From Acridotheres tristis (lineage: Eukaryota > Chordata > Aves > Passeriformes > Sturnidae): a stretch of DNA of 64,000 nt. Below the pieces are notes generated by a model. That model was not told where the DNA came from and made no database searches. It was given only the letters and a program-made list of their open reading frames with translations. A program made the position numbers and the translations under genes. Positions 1 to 10,345 of the stretch are shown piece after piece (positions within the stretch are counted from its first letter, which is position 1; each line of letters opens with the position of its first letter). The stretch is taken from positions 27,969,080-28,033,079 of the forward strand of contig CM072886.1 in NCBI GenBank assembly GCA_037013685.1, read 5' to 3'.

Positions 1-429
1 GGAGGGGAAGGAGCGCGCTAGATTCTGAATTTTGGAGCAGAGGTGTCGTATCGGGCAGGGGGGAGGGGGCCGTGGGACCAGATGCTGAAAACCGCACCAA
101 AACTACAAACCTTTCTCTCCTTGCCTGTAGGAAACTCTTCCCCGCCACCACCTTGATTTCATACTCTATCACGTGCTGAATCTTTTCTTTTTACTTCTTC
201 CCCCGTAGCCTTAATAAAGCTTGCGTTAGTGATGGAGATCCCGAGAGCGCGTCGGAGGGAAGGAGCAAGCCGGCAGCCCGGTGTCAGCCGGCGGCGAGCC
301 GAGCCGAGCCGGGCCAAAGGTGCCGAGCTAACCGAGCCCAGCCGAGCGGCGGCAGGTCCGACCGCGCCGCTTCCCCCGCCACCCGCCGCCCCGGGATCCC
401 GCCCCGCTGGGGAACGCGCGAGCCTTTAC
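1..429 (-). other. MEOX2: MEOX2 intron 1, 5' portion
   Basis: This is intronic sequence immediately downstream, in the minus direction, of the exon 1 donor at 429. It is CpG-rich near the exon (about 230-420) and AT-richer toward the edge. The homeodomain-encoding exon is not in the window. Open frames on both strands here are CpG-island artefacts. Confidence 0.85.
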
Positions 430-940
430 CTGAGCTGTCGCTTTTCCTTTTGCCGGACCTCTTCTCTGTTTCCACCGGGGACAAAGCCTGCCTGCCATAG
501 TCCCCTGGCGCACATGCTGCCCCCGTGGGGGTGTTGGTGCCCAGGCTGGAAGAGTTCGAACACAGGACAGGGGGGCTGCTGCCCAGCTCCGGGGGTCCTC
601 CTGAGTCAGGCTGAAGGCAGAGGCTGTGCCTGGCCGCGGCGGGAGGAGACGACATCTGAGGAATGTGCCAGTTCGTCTGCAAAGCCTGGTGCTGCTGTTG
701 CTGGTGGTGGTGGTGGTGGTGGTGGTGATGGTGATGGTGCCCCCTATGATGTTGGCTGGCAAACATGCCCTCCTCATTGGGGTATCCCGCTATTATGCAA
801 GAGGAAGAAGAAGAAGACAGATCAGGGTAGGACATGTGGTCAGATCTTCCATGCAGGGCAAGAGAAGACTGGGAGAAAGGGTGCAAGCTCTGCGCAGTGG
901 CATGGGGGCTGCGCAGGCAGCCAAAGAGTGTGTGATCCAT
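430..940 (-). CDS. MEOX2: MEOX2 (GAX) homeobox transcription factor, coding exon 1 (partial gene)
   Basis: This is the first coding exon of mesenchyme homeobox 2, a nuclear transcription factor of somite, muscle and vascular development. It encodes residues 1-170 plus one base of codon 171. It begins [17 protein letters not shown], followed by a serine run (about 42-47), a His/Gln tract (12 His at 68-79, then QQQQHQ) and a conserved stretch containing [12 protein letters not shown] and [12 protein letters not shown]. The exon ends in the basic stretch KRKSDSS at a donor read on the minus strand as CAG/GTAAAG. I chose the ATG at 940 because it matches the family N-terminus and has G at -3 and G at +4. 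The frame stays open three codons further upstream, but only from a TTG. The homeodomain is encoded by later exons beyond the left edge. Identification rests on recalled similarity to mammalian MEOX2 and is very secure. Confidence 0.96.
703..741. repeat. trinucleotide tract encoding MEOX2 polyhistidine
   Basis: A GGT/GAT-type triplet run on the plus strand encodes, on the minus strand, the 12-His tract of MEOX2. A CTG/TTG run just to its left encodes the adjacent Gln residues. His/Gln tracts are a normal feature of MEOX2, but the tract length may vary. Confidence 0.8.
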
Positions 941-945
941 GGCAT
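793..945 (-). other. overlapping upstream ATG/ORF at MEOX2 start (50 codons, +1 frame)
   Basis: On the minus strand the sequence ATGCCATGG places an out-of-frame ATG at 945, five bases before the MEOX2 ATG at 940. Its frame runs 50 codons into the MEOX2 coding region and ends at TAA (793-795). Its context is weak (T at -3, C at +4), whereas the MEOX2 ATG is strong, so leaky scanning would be expected. Confidence 0.4.
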
Positions 946-1230
946 GCAAGTCTCAGGTTCCAGGCAGGAGAGTTTAGGAAAGATCCAACTTCACCACCCT
1001 TTGTCAACTTTCACTGTAAACAGATCGGGGCTGGGATTTTTTTTCCAAAACGGCACCGACAGACTCTGCAGCAGGCAGCTGAGCTCAGATAATCCAGGTC
1101 TTTAGCCCTAGTGGCCAGTCTCCGCTGCATAAACACTCGGACCTAGATGAGCCGTTCTCAGAGCTGCTCAGATGTCAAGAAGTGGGAGAGGTTGAAGCCA
1201 ATAGAAGGTGGTCCCAGAGAACTGCTCGAA
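941..1230 (-). promoter_or_regulatory. MEOX2: MEOX2 5' leader / proximal promoter
   Basis: This is the stretch directly upstream of the MEOX2 start codon. The transcription start cannot be fixed from sequence. It contains a CCAAT motif (plus strand 1198-1202) and a forkhead-type core ATAAACA (plus strand 1129-1135). Two upstream ATGs are present in the sense direction, at 1130 and 945. Part of this stretch is leader and part may be promoter. Confidence 0.6.
1011..1130 (-). other. upstream ORF in MEOX2 leader (39 codons)
   Basis: An ATG at 1130 on the minus strand opens a 39-codon frame that stops with TGA at 1011-1013, 70 bases before the MEOX2 ATG. It is translated only if transcription starts upstream of 1130. 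The peptide resembles nothing I recognise. If used, its role would be translational control. Confidence 0.35.
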
Positions 1231-1251
1231 GGGGGAAACAGCTTCGAGAGG

Positions 1252-1261
1252 TTATAAATAC
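1252..1261 (-). promoter_or_regulatory. TATA/MEF2-like A/T element upstream of MEOX2
   Basis: The plus strand reads TTATAAATAC, and the minus strand reads GTATTTATAA. It matches the MEF2 consensus YTAWWWWTAR at 9 of 10 positions and could also act as a TATA-like box. From memory, an MEF2 element has been reported in the mammalian Gax/MEOX2 promoter, which makes this a reasonable counterpart about 310 bases upstream of the start codon. The sequence alone cannot separate the two roles. Confidence 0.4.
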
Positions 1262-1324
1262 AGTAGTGTGTAATGTGAGCTGGGGGCTGGCTCAGCAGCA
1301 CAGCACTGACCACATGCGAACTCC

Positions 1325-1960
1325 CTCCAAAACGCCAGCGCCGTCCCCGCGCCGAGCCGCTCCGTCAGCGGGCGGCAGCGCTGCGCGCCCGCGCCCCGGG
1401 CGCCCGCGGCCCGGCGGGGGGGCGGCTCCGCGGGGGCTCGGCCCGCCCGCCCCCTGCCCCCGGCCGGGCCGCGCCTCCCGCCGCCCTGCCCCGGAGCCCC
1501 CCCCGCCCCGGGCGGGCAGGCCGCGGAGCCCCCCAGCCGCACGGCCCCCGCAGGGCCATCACCGCCCCGTCGGGGCTGACGGAGTGCTCCGGTCCTGCGC
1601 CCCGCGGGGGCAGCGGGCGGGGGAGCGCAATGAAGATGTGAGGCGACATGCGGGGGGTGACTCTGCGGCGGGAGGGGTGGGGGCCACCGCAGCCCCGTTT
1701 CCCCGGGGGCTGAAGCGCTCTCTCCAGCGCCTCACCTGCGCGCCCAGGTGCGAGGGCACAGGGGGCGGCGTGCGGGGCTGCTGGGGCCGAGGCCGGGGCC
1801 GCGCTCCCCGCGCCGAGGGTCCCGGTGCGGGTCATCCCCCTCTTCCCCCGGACCGCCCGGCACTCGCCATGAGCCCCGGCCCTGCCCCGGCTGCCCTCAG
1901 GAACCTCCCCTATGCCCCAGCATCGGCGGCTGGTTCTGCAAGGAACCTACCGGCGCCCAC
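1325..1960. promoter_or_regulatory. CpG island upstream of MEOX2
   Basis: This is a very GC- and CpG-dense block with many CGCG, GCGC and CCCGCC motifs, contrasting with the AT-rich DNA to its right. It lies about 0.4-1 kb upstream of the MEOX2 start codon and is probably its unmethylated promoter island. Long open frames across it on both strands follow from the base composition and are not genes. Confidence 0.75.
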
Positions 1961-2120
1961 CGTGCCGGCAACTCTGGTTGCAGACAGAGAAGTTTCCCCT
2001 CTTGCCCTCTGCCCCTTCAAAACAAGAAGTCGCATAATGTTTATTTCCTGTATCTTCATTTGCTTCGTTGCAAATGTCTTTAGTAGATTGGAGGGACAAC
2101 CTGGACAGTCTGGGCCTGCC

Positions 2121-2140
2121 TTTTTTTTTTTTTTTTTTTT
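2121..2140. repeat. poly(T) run, 20 bases
   Basis: Uninterrupted T run just beyond the CpG island. It may be the A-tail of a minus-strand retrocopy, but no recognisable element is attached. Confidence 0.9.
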
Positions 2141-2925
2141 CTTATAAAATTCTTTTTTAACATGCGTGTAGTGGAATTACAGTAGCCACGAAAGCGGCTC
2201 TTGAACTGATTTAAATCAGGATAACGCATTTAGTGACCAATGACCAAAGAGGTGCCCACTGCGCAAAGGTTTTATTCTTCAGCTCTTCCTGCTCGGTGTA
2301 CCTTGCTCCTCCTCCCCCCAAATCAAAATTAATTTAAAAAAAATAGAAAAGGAAAACTATTTCTCTCAAGTCTAAATTCTTGGGTCCATGTGCTAAAGAT
2401 AAAATGAATTTCAATTGCTAGTGGAAAAAATCAGCAATTGTATGACTTTTGCAAGAGCTAGTTTCTTAAACGGAAATTGAGTCCTATTTTGTGGGAAATT
2501 AGTTTTGCAGACTTTCTTTAAAAAAAAAATCTAAAACTTTTGTTCAGCAGCTGCTCCGCTTTTCACTGCAGTTTCAGACTGAGCTGGAACCTGCAGCAGT
2601 CTTTCGACGGTAAGATTTCCCCCCTTTTCTGACATCTAACTCTTTTTAATAACTGTCTTTAGATCTAACTCTGACAACGCGGTCTTTACAAAGAGAGCAG
2701 CGTCCAAAGCAGAAGTTGCTGCCTCTGTGCACCGTTCAAAACTTGATATTTCTTCAGAATAAAGGAAATATACAGTTACAACACTGATGAAATATTTTGT
2801 GCTTTTCATTGTGTTTATCGTTTCAATATGTGTTCTAATATTAGAAGAGAGGAATACAAAGAAATCTCGATGGCTGAACCCCTCTTGAGTTTGGGAACAC
2901 GCCGGGCTGCCAGCGCAGGGGTGCT
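2141..2925. other. noncoding spacer between the two GC-rich blocks
   Basis: AT-rich DNA with short A runs. I see no gene, repeat family or RNA. It lies within 2 kb of the MEOX2 start, so it may hold regulatory sites I cannot define. Confidence 0.6.
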
Positions 2926-2929
2926 GCTG

Positions 2930-3245
2930 TCCCTCGCAAACAGGCGAGACAGCGGCAGGCGCGGAGCATCGCGCCCGCAGCGGCCCCGGCGGCGGCGGCG
3001 GCCCCAGGTGGGAGCGGGGGAGCGGCGGGGCGGCCCCCGCAGACGGCACGGCACGGCACGGCACGGCACGGCACGGCACGGCACGGCACGGCACGGCACG
3101 GCACCGCTCCCTCCGCAGCTCTCCAACCTGCTGCCGTCCGCCCGCCCGCCCCGGCCGCGGGGGCCAGCAGCCGTCGGGGGGGCCGGAGGCGCAGGAATGC
3201 CAGCACCCTTCCTTCCAGGGCCGCCGCCGCTGGAGCCCTCACACA
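2930..3245. promoter_or_regulatory. second CpG-rich block near MEOX2
   Basis: A GC-rich segment with CGGCGG runs surrounds the pentanucleotide array. It may be an outlying part of the MEOX2 island or a separate start-site island. There is no TATA element or coding similarity. Confidence 0.5.
3043..3104. repeat. (ACGGC)12 pentanucleotide microsatellite
   Basis: About twelve perfect head-to-tail copies of ACGGC. Five-base units read in every frame generate Ala/Val/Pro/Cys/Arg-type peptide repeats in both strands' open frames, so those frames are artefacts. Confidence 0.97.
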
Positions 3246-3350
3246 GCCACAGAGCTGTGAAGGGGTCAGGGAAGTCCCGCAGCCAAGGCAGTGCAAAAAA
3301 CGCCTTTTCTTAATTCTAGAGGATGGCCATGTAGGATTTCTCGCACATGA

Positions 3351-3378
3351 CCCCCCCCCCCCAAAAAAAAAAAAAAAA
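3351..3378. repeat. C12-A16 homopolymer pair
   Basis: Twelve C followed by sixteen A. A purine-rich stretch of GA repeats follows (about 3390-3510). Simple sequence only. Confidence 0.9.
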
Positions 3379-3379
3379 T

Positions 3380-6300
3380 TAAATAAGTGAAGTACAGTGA
3401 AGAAAGTGAGAGGGTGCAAGGGAGAGGGAGAAAGATAAGGTTTCCAAGAGATATAAGAGACTAGCCAAATAGGACGTTTTAGGGAGAGGTAGGAGATGTT
3501 CCTAAAGGTGAAGAAGAAGAAAAGGAATAATGCAATAGCAAAGCTATAATAGCACAGCTCCGTGTTTGTCAGTAGCTTCATACCCAAATCTGACTATTCA
3601 GGAATGCTTCCCTGGGCTTCTGAGCTCCCAAATAAGTTCACAAGTCCTACATCAAATGTTCTTATTACTTCTTTAAAAAGCAGTTTTAAGCGTGCATGAA
3701 CTGGAAATGAAATCTTCTGCAGAGCTTTATGCTTTCATTTTAAACTATATAAGGAGAATGCAAACACAGGCAACTAATGTTGAGGCAAATAAACAGCTTC
3801 AAACACTTTCTGAAATTATTCAGAAAGTTTCTGTACAGTTACCAAATACCTATGGCTATATGACAGCATCCTTTGTAAAAAAAAAATATAACTTTTTCGT
3901 TATAGCTTCACTGCAAAACTTCTCAGTAATAACAGAATAATTACTGGAAAAATTGTAAGCAGTTGCTACTCTCAATATTAATGATTCAATTCTTGTTCGC
4001 ATTCTACCTTTTCAGAATGTGTGTTTAACCTACATGTGGTACAAAAGCATAACTTAAATCAATGCCAGCAAGTTTGCCCAAAGCTTATAAACATCAAGTG
4101 AAAAAAAATAGAATGTTTTAAATATGTGAAAACAGTAAACTGTTTAACTCATAAAAACATCTGGAGCCAACACAGTTTGGAACATCCTTTATATTTTCAT
4201 GTATGGGCTACTATTTGCATTCACTTTGTGTTTCTTGGTTTTGCTGGTGGGTCGTTTTTGGTTTTTTAACTTACCATTTATGGGGAAGGAGATCATGTAA
4301 AATTGACCTGAACGAACCAGTGTACCATTCCTCCTCTTCAGGACTTTTGTAGTCTTTCTGATTTTTTACGTTGGAGACTGAAAGAACCACCTTCCTGAAT
4401 ATTTATCAGAATGTAAGTAGGATTCTTGTCAGTTCTTTCTGGTGTGTGGTTTGCATATTAGCAATATGCATATTACAGTAAAATCAAATAGATAAGTCTT
4501 ACTTGGGGACCACCATTTGAATGATATAAATTGTCATAACTGTGCTGAAGTCGGCAAAAGGATGGCAATTTACACCATTTAAGAATATTTTCCTTACTGT
4601 CAAAGGGAAAGCTTATAAATATGAATTCAGTTTCTTTTAGCCAAAGCTTTTATTGTACTCAAGAGCCTACCAAAACAAGAGGACAAAGTTTTATTCTACT
4701 GTAATTATGATCAGTTCGTATTTTTCCATGGCAATTTGGTCAATGCAGGCATCATTTAACCTTCGAATCAATCCAGATTCACAACAGATGTATATTTATT
4801 TTCAGCCTTTTCTTTTTTCCCTAATTTTTGCCAGTTTAACTCCCACTGAAGCAATATAATTCGTTTCTCTTGGTACCTGTGCTGCAATATAAACCCACAG
4901 ATACAAGCAGTAATAAAGCCTGGGGATTATGCATCATTTCAGAGATGCTTGAATGCCTTAACTGAAAATCCTAGCACAGAAAATTAATAATTGTTCACTG
5001 ACTAGTCAAAAATCCTGAATCCCTGACTAGTTAAAATTGACAATAATCAAATTTACCATTCTATACCTATGGTATACCAGTATCTTTACAATACTTTGTC
5101 ATAAAAACTTTTTTTTTCTGAGAAATTGCACTACCACAATGTGTACCACATAATTTTAACATCACATTTCTGTGGTGTACTTCCATTTCACTCTCTATAG
5201 CATTTATATGTCCCATGGTTTAACACTTATCAGACACAATTTTTGCTTCAAAGACAACTACAGATTTGTAAAAACTTTTAAGCCTGAATTCGTATTTTCA
5301 GCTACTTTTGCCACATACGTATGGCTTCTGTTCTTATTTTCATGATCTCCAAGCATTACAAATTTTAAAGTTATGCCAGCAATTTAGTATATTACAGAAA
5401 AGTTGTGCTGAGCCATGAGGCCCTCACTGAAAATGATTTACAAGTTTGCATTACATCATTAAAAGTTATTTGAATTGCCAGCCACTGTAACCAGTAAAAT
5501 ATCTTATGCTTACTATTTGATTTAAATATACCGATGAAATATTAAAATTCTGAATGCACTTGAGGCTTCACACCTGAACTATGATGTTTCAGGAATGCTT
5601 TTAGAATTTGGGAAACGATGTATTTCACATGTTATGGGAAACTTGCATTTAACATCAGATACTCAAAAGTCCCAGAAGTCATATTCAAAACTTTGGGGTG
5701 TGTTTGTCTTAAATAAATAATTTATTTTCAAATTGAACCCACTTGCACAATGCTATTTGTGCATTGTTTGTGCTATGTTGCATTGCAATTTAACATTTTT
5801 TTATTCTTTCTAGTATTATCTCCACTTAAGAATACTTGAACTAGAAAACAGCTATGACTACCTTTTTAGGGCACTTTAATAATATATATATATATTTCAT
5901 TTGTATTTAGAAATGTACTCAAAATAGATATGCAGGCAAACCAAAAATGCCTGAAAAATATGTTTTCCATTTTGTTGTCTCCAGATCTTGACAATTACAC
6001 GCTACACTCAGTCCATTTTCCTTATAAAATTACTAATCACAGAGGAAAACATTGGCTTGTATTTTACACTTTAATAATTTTATTGTTTGAAACAATTCAC
6101 ATTGTGGATTTTGATCTGTATATGTATTTAAAAGACGTTTCACTGTAGTCCCCATTGAAAATACAGACGCTGTTGTGCATGGAAGAAAGGTGAAGGGCAT
6201 TCTTATTATTCTGTATTTTTAACAATGCTTGCTTCTAACTGTGCTGCAAAATTAATATTGTGCTGATTATACTTCAAGTCTGAGTCACACAGAATAAAAA

Positions 6301-9300
6301 AATACAGATGATTGAAAACTTTGTGAACCAAAAGATTTACACTATGACTTACGTCCATTTTCCAGGCAAATACACAGTATGCTTACAGTAAAAAGACTGA
6401 AATAGAGACAAAAACATACCTCTATGTGAAATATTTATTGTCTCCTGGCTGACATTTCCAAATCTTTGCAGGACCAGCAGCAGGGGGCATATTTCATAAT
6501 TCTGCCTCCATCACTGGGAGAGTGATAAGTCACTAATTTTTGCCATCTCTTTTACACGTTAATGCGTATAATACTACTACAGTGTGTGTTTGTAGTAGTT
6601 CCTAATTTTCTTTGCTCTGGAGGGAGAAAAAGACACATAGGCAGGTACCTATGCAGCAAGAATAAATAATTACAAAATCTCTAGGTTTTAATAGCTGCTG
6701 GGATTATGTTATTTACTTTGCAGGTGTGTTTGCTATGATTTATAGTGTGATGAGCTCTAGGCTTGGAGCAGAAACCCCTAACTAGCTAGTATTCGAAACA
6801 GAAAGATATTCACTGCCCTGCAGAGCTCAGGGTCTATTCATTTTGCCAGTTTCACATGGGAGTAATCCTGTGTTTTTACAGAGTCCTATTTGTCTTCATG
6901 GTGATTTGCTCGACTAGTAACATTTTCAAGATTGCAACATTAATTAATAATAGGTGTAGGAAAAAAAGACCTAAAAATTGCTAATGCATAGCAGCATCAT
7001 GCACCCCAAAATCTAGTATCAGATATTGCTAACAACAGATACTTGATAGGAGAAATTAAATACAAAATAACATTTGTTTGGAATTATTATTTAAGACTAA
7101 ACTGAGGGTGTTTTTAGATGCAGACATTCTGTCTTGTAAAAGAATGAGAAAAATTAAAAAAAAAAAAAAAGCAAGCTAGACTTCCCTAAAAAAATATATG
7201 CCAAGAACTGCTTAACTTACAGATAAAGTCTCAAAGATTCAGGAAACTATTGTAAGGCATCAGTGACACTGAAAAAAAAATCAGTAAGTTCTTAAATGTC
7301 AAGAAGAAGCATCCAAGTGACATACCTTGAGAATGACACCTTCCAAAGACATATTTGCATAAACTAAGTTTCTATTTGATTTCCCCAAAACAAAATGCAG
7401 CTCTACTGATGAGCTGTGAATATATGATACTACTTGTTGAAATAAACCTTTCCTAGATATTTGTACTTGTCATGCTATATTAAGCATCCCGCTCGCATGT
7501 CCTTTGACACAATGTGATAGATCTCAGGTTGAGTTCAAAAAAGTATTCCAGTAAGGGACTATCTGAGGAACTTTCACATCAACTGAGTATTGGACTCTGG
7601 TGCACTGAATCACTTTAGGTAGCCACCTTCCTCTCCTCTTTGATGCATTTTCATATATTTCATTTAAATTAGATGCCCATAACAAAAGTGTGAGGTCCAT
7701 TTATTCATATCTTTTATTTTCAAATGAAAAACGTCTTGAACGGTGGGCTTAGTGAAGGTCAGCTGTAAAAAGAGGTGTATTATTTGGCATACTTTTCAGC
7801 TGCCTGAGACACATGCAATGTACAGCACGTGGGGACAGTCTGGATTTGTGTAATTCCCTCATAGGTAATTTGTCCATTTTAAGCATTTGTTTAAGCATTT
7901 GTACATTTGAGCTGTAGAATGTATCACTTAGGGATTTAGATTTTATTTAATAATCCAAGTATATTTCAATACAAGATGGTAAACTAAAAATATTTTCCAT
8001 TTAACTGTTTCAAAAAAGCCATGTGCAAAAGAACACAACAGAACGACATTAACTCATAACATATGCAACTCTTACTTGTGCAAGAGCGGTATATGCCCCT
8101 AAATCCAGACTGCAGCATCTGGAGGCATAGCATGTCTCTAATGGAAGAGAAAGGCACGAGACATGTCAGCTTCTTGGCTGTGTTACGCTGAAAGTCGTGC
8201 CTTTCCCTTCTCAATACCCAATGCAACTCCGATTAAAACTAATAAAACAGACACTGTCCAGGTAAACTGCCTTTGAAGCATATTGCTTTTTTTTGTCTCA
8301 CTAATTGTAGGCAATAGTTTTAAACTGAGATAGATCTTTTTTATATAAAAGAAAAAAACCTCTTACATAAACCTCTTTTGCTTGAAACAATGAAGTTTGA
8401 ATCAAAACTAATATCCCACAGTAGGAATCATGTTCTTAGTGCATCCAAATCTACACATTCCCATTTGTAGAAACAAGTTTTGCTGTTTTTAAGATGACTT
8501 GAAGTGACTCTTTATTATTAGTGCATTTTACCCCAGTAGTATTAATGTGTTCTTCATATACTTTTACTATTGTGATCAGCTTGGTAGACTCTGGAAACAT
8601 TTTAAAGAAACAATTCACCCTTTAACTCTTTTACAACAAGAACTGTCTTCATACTTGACTTTGAGGAAGTGCTGAGTCCTTTCTTTTCCCCAACGACCTC
8701 ACAGGATCTACTTAATTGTTATACTGCAATAGCAATTTTTAAAAGTGCAGGGAAACTTAGATACTCTTCCTTGTGATTACCAAAAAATTATTTAAACAAC
8801 CAACACTACTGAAAATTGTACTTTGAAACAAACCTGGTGGAGAAAATATTTTACTAACACATTTTCAATTTTTTATTGCACTAAAACTGTTAAATGATCT
8901 GCTACCGAGGTTGAGATGTCTAATTTTAAATGTTCTTTCCTTCTTATTTTTATCAGCTAATCTCCTCTGTTATATTCATAGCAAGCAAGGGGGAAGGTAT
9001 GTCTGTTTATTGCATTTACTCTTGTTTGCAGAAAATACAAGTACAAACTGCAAAATTGTGTTGTTACAAAGGTACTAAACTTGAAAATCCCATCGTGAAC
9101 GGCCTGCTGGATGTATAAATACACATATGTGTATGCTGAAAGAGGGTATTCAGCTGTGCAAAAGATCAAGCTTACCTCCAGGCTCAAACATTTACTGTAC
9201 AATTTAAAAAAATTAGGTTAGTGCCCGCTGTCTTTTAATAGCAGGGAGAGTTCTTAGATGCATTATATTAAAATAGAAGCCTCACATTACATCATATGAA

Positions 9301-9825
9301 GGAGTAGAAAAAACTTTTGCACAGATTACCCGAGAAAGTTGTGACTTTGCTCCTTAGCAGAGAAAAATGGTTTGGAATGTATCTAATATGACACACCTTA
9401 TAAAGCCGTACAGTAGTCCCTAGTACAACAGTGAGATACATGGAACACAGAGTCACATCCCAGAGCAAAATTTCGAGGTTCCTGTGATCCAAAACTGCCT
9501 GCTTAATTTCTAAGTTGTGAAGCCTTGTATCCATTTTGGCAAGTTGGTAGGTAGACTTCCCTTATACATGTACACTAATTTCATTATGTATGACCCCCTG
9601 CAGCTGTGGTAATGAAGCTTTCTTAAAAACATACCTTGACTTGATGATAAGAATATTTGGATCTAAAAATAAGTCATATATTTAACTTGTAATATGGAAG
9701 GCATGGTGTGTATCCAGAGGTCCTGGCAATAAATTTATACCGTACAATTTGTAGTCAATCAGACTTTCCCAAATGAACTTCCATAAATATGAACATACAT
9801 TGCTCATTTGTTTTCTTTTCTGCAT
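3380..9825. other. AT-rich intergenic DNA, no gene seen
   Basis: Stop codons are frequent in all frames, and the longest frames (about 60-80 residues) have no recognisable domain. Small features are a short TA run near 5882-5896 and an A15 run at 7156-7170. I recognised no repeat family here. Unrecognised ancient repeats and conserved noncoding elements are possible. Confidence 0.6.
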
Positions 9826-9829
9826 TTCT

Positions 9830-10345
9830 TTTTTTTCAAGTTTCCTTTATTGGTATCATAATAGTATGACCCAAATATAAGGAAAAAAACCATATAGCAT
9901 TAAACACAGGAATATGCTTTCACAGTCGTTTATTGTGCATAGCTAGTAAACATTTCCTGGCAAACAATTTAGAGAGTCCATAAATTCCACCCTAACGCTA
10001 CTTCCGTAGCTAGATGCAGTGCACCATACACGAGGGTATTAGCTTAGTCTCTCTCATCCGGAATGGGTGGATTGGAATTGAAAAATCCCCACCTCCCCAT
10101 TATAGCACCATATGTCTCGAAAGTCTATCCTCTCTCAGGGCAAACGGCTCTTCTCAGATCCGCCTGATGGATCACGACTGAAACATTGCTGTCCCTCGCT
10201 ATTTAATCTAACAGCATTTCTGAAGTAGCTATCGGGAGAGCACAACGAGCCAAGCATCCCTTTGGCATTAGTGGCAGTTACCCACGCAGAGGATATCAAG
10301 GATATGGAATAGCAGAGGGAAAATCTACCACACCATGCCAATTTG
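9830..10345 (-). mobile_element. possible LTR-like relic (uncertain)
   Basis: Between about 9,970 and 10,300 CpG is locally much more frequent than in the flanks. Read on the minus strand the block begins TGGCATGGTG and continues to polyadenylation-like signals, AATAAA within TGCACAATAAACG near 9,935 and AATAAAGG near 9,850. This layout resembles a solo long terminal repeat of an avian endogenous retrovirus, but I cannot name a family and saw no target duplication. It could instead be a conserved regulatory element. Confidence 0.2.

Noticed and set aside
229..1092. 287-residue plus-strand open frame
   Set aside because: It is antisense to MEOX2 exon 1 and its CpG-rich intron edge. Its Gly-rich run is the complement of the His tract, and there is no protein similarity.
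1182..2147. 321-residue plus-strand open frame
   Set aside because: It runs through the CpG island, has Pro/Ala/Arg-rich composition and ends in a poly-T artefact. There is no recognisable domain.
2841..3587. 248-residue minus-strand open frame with a Cys/Arg/Ala repeat
   Set aside because: The repetitive part is the pentanucleotide array and the Gly run is the poly-C tract. It is composition-driven and not a gene.
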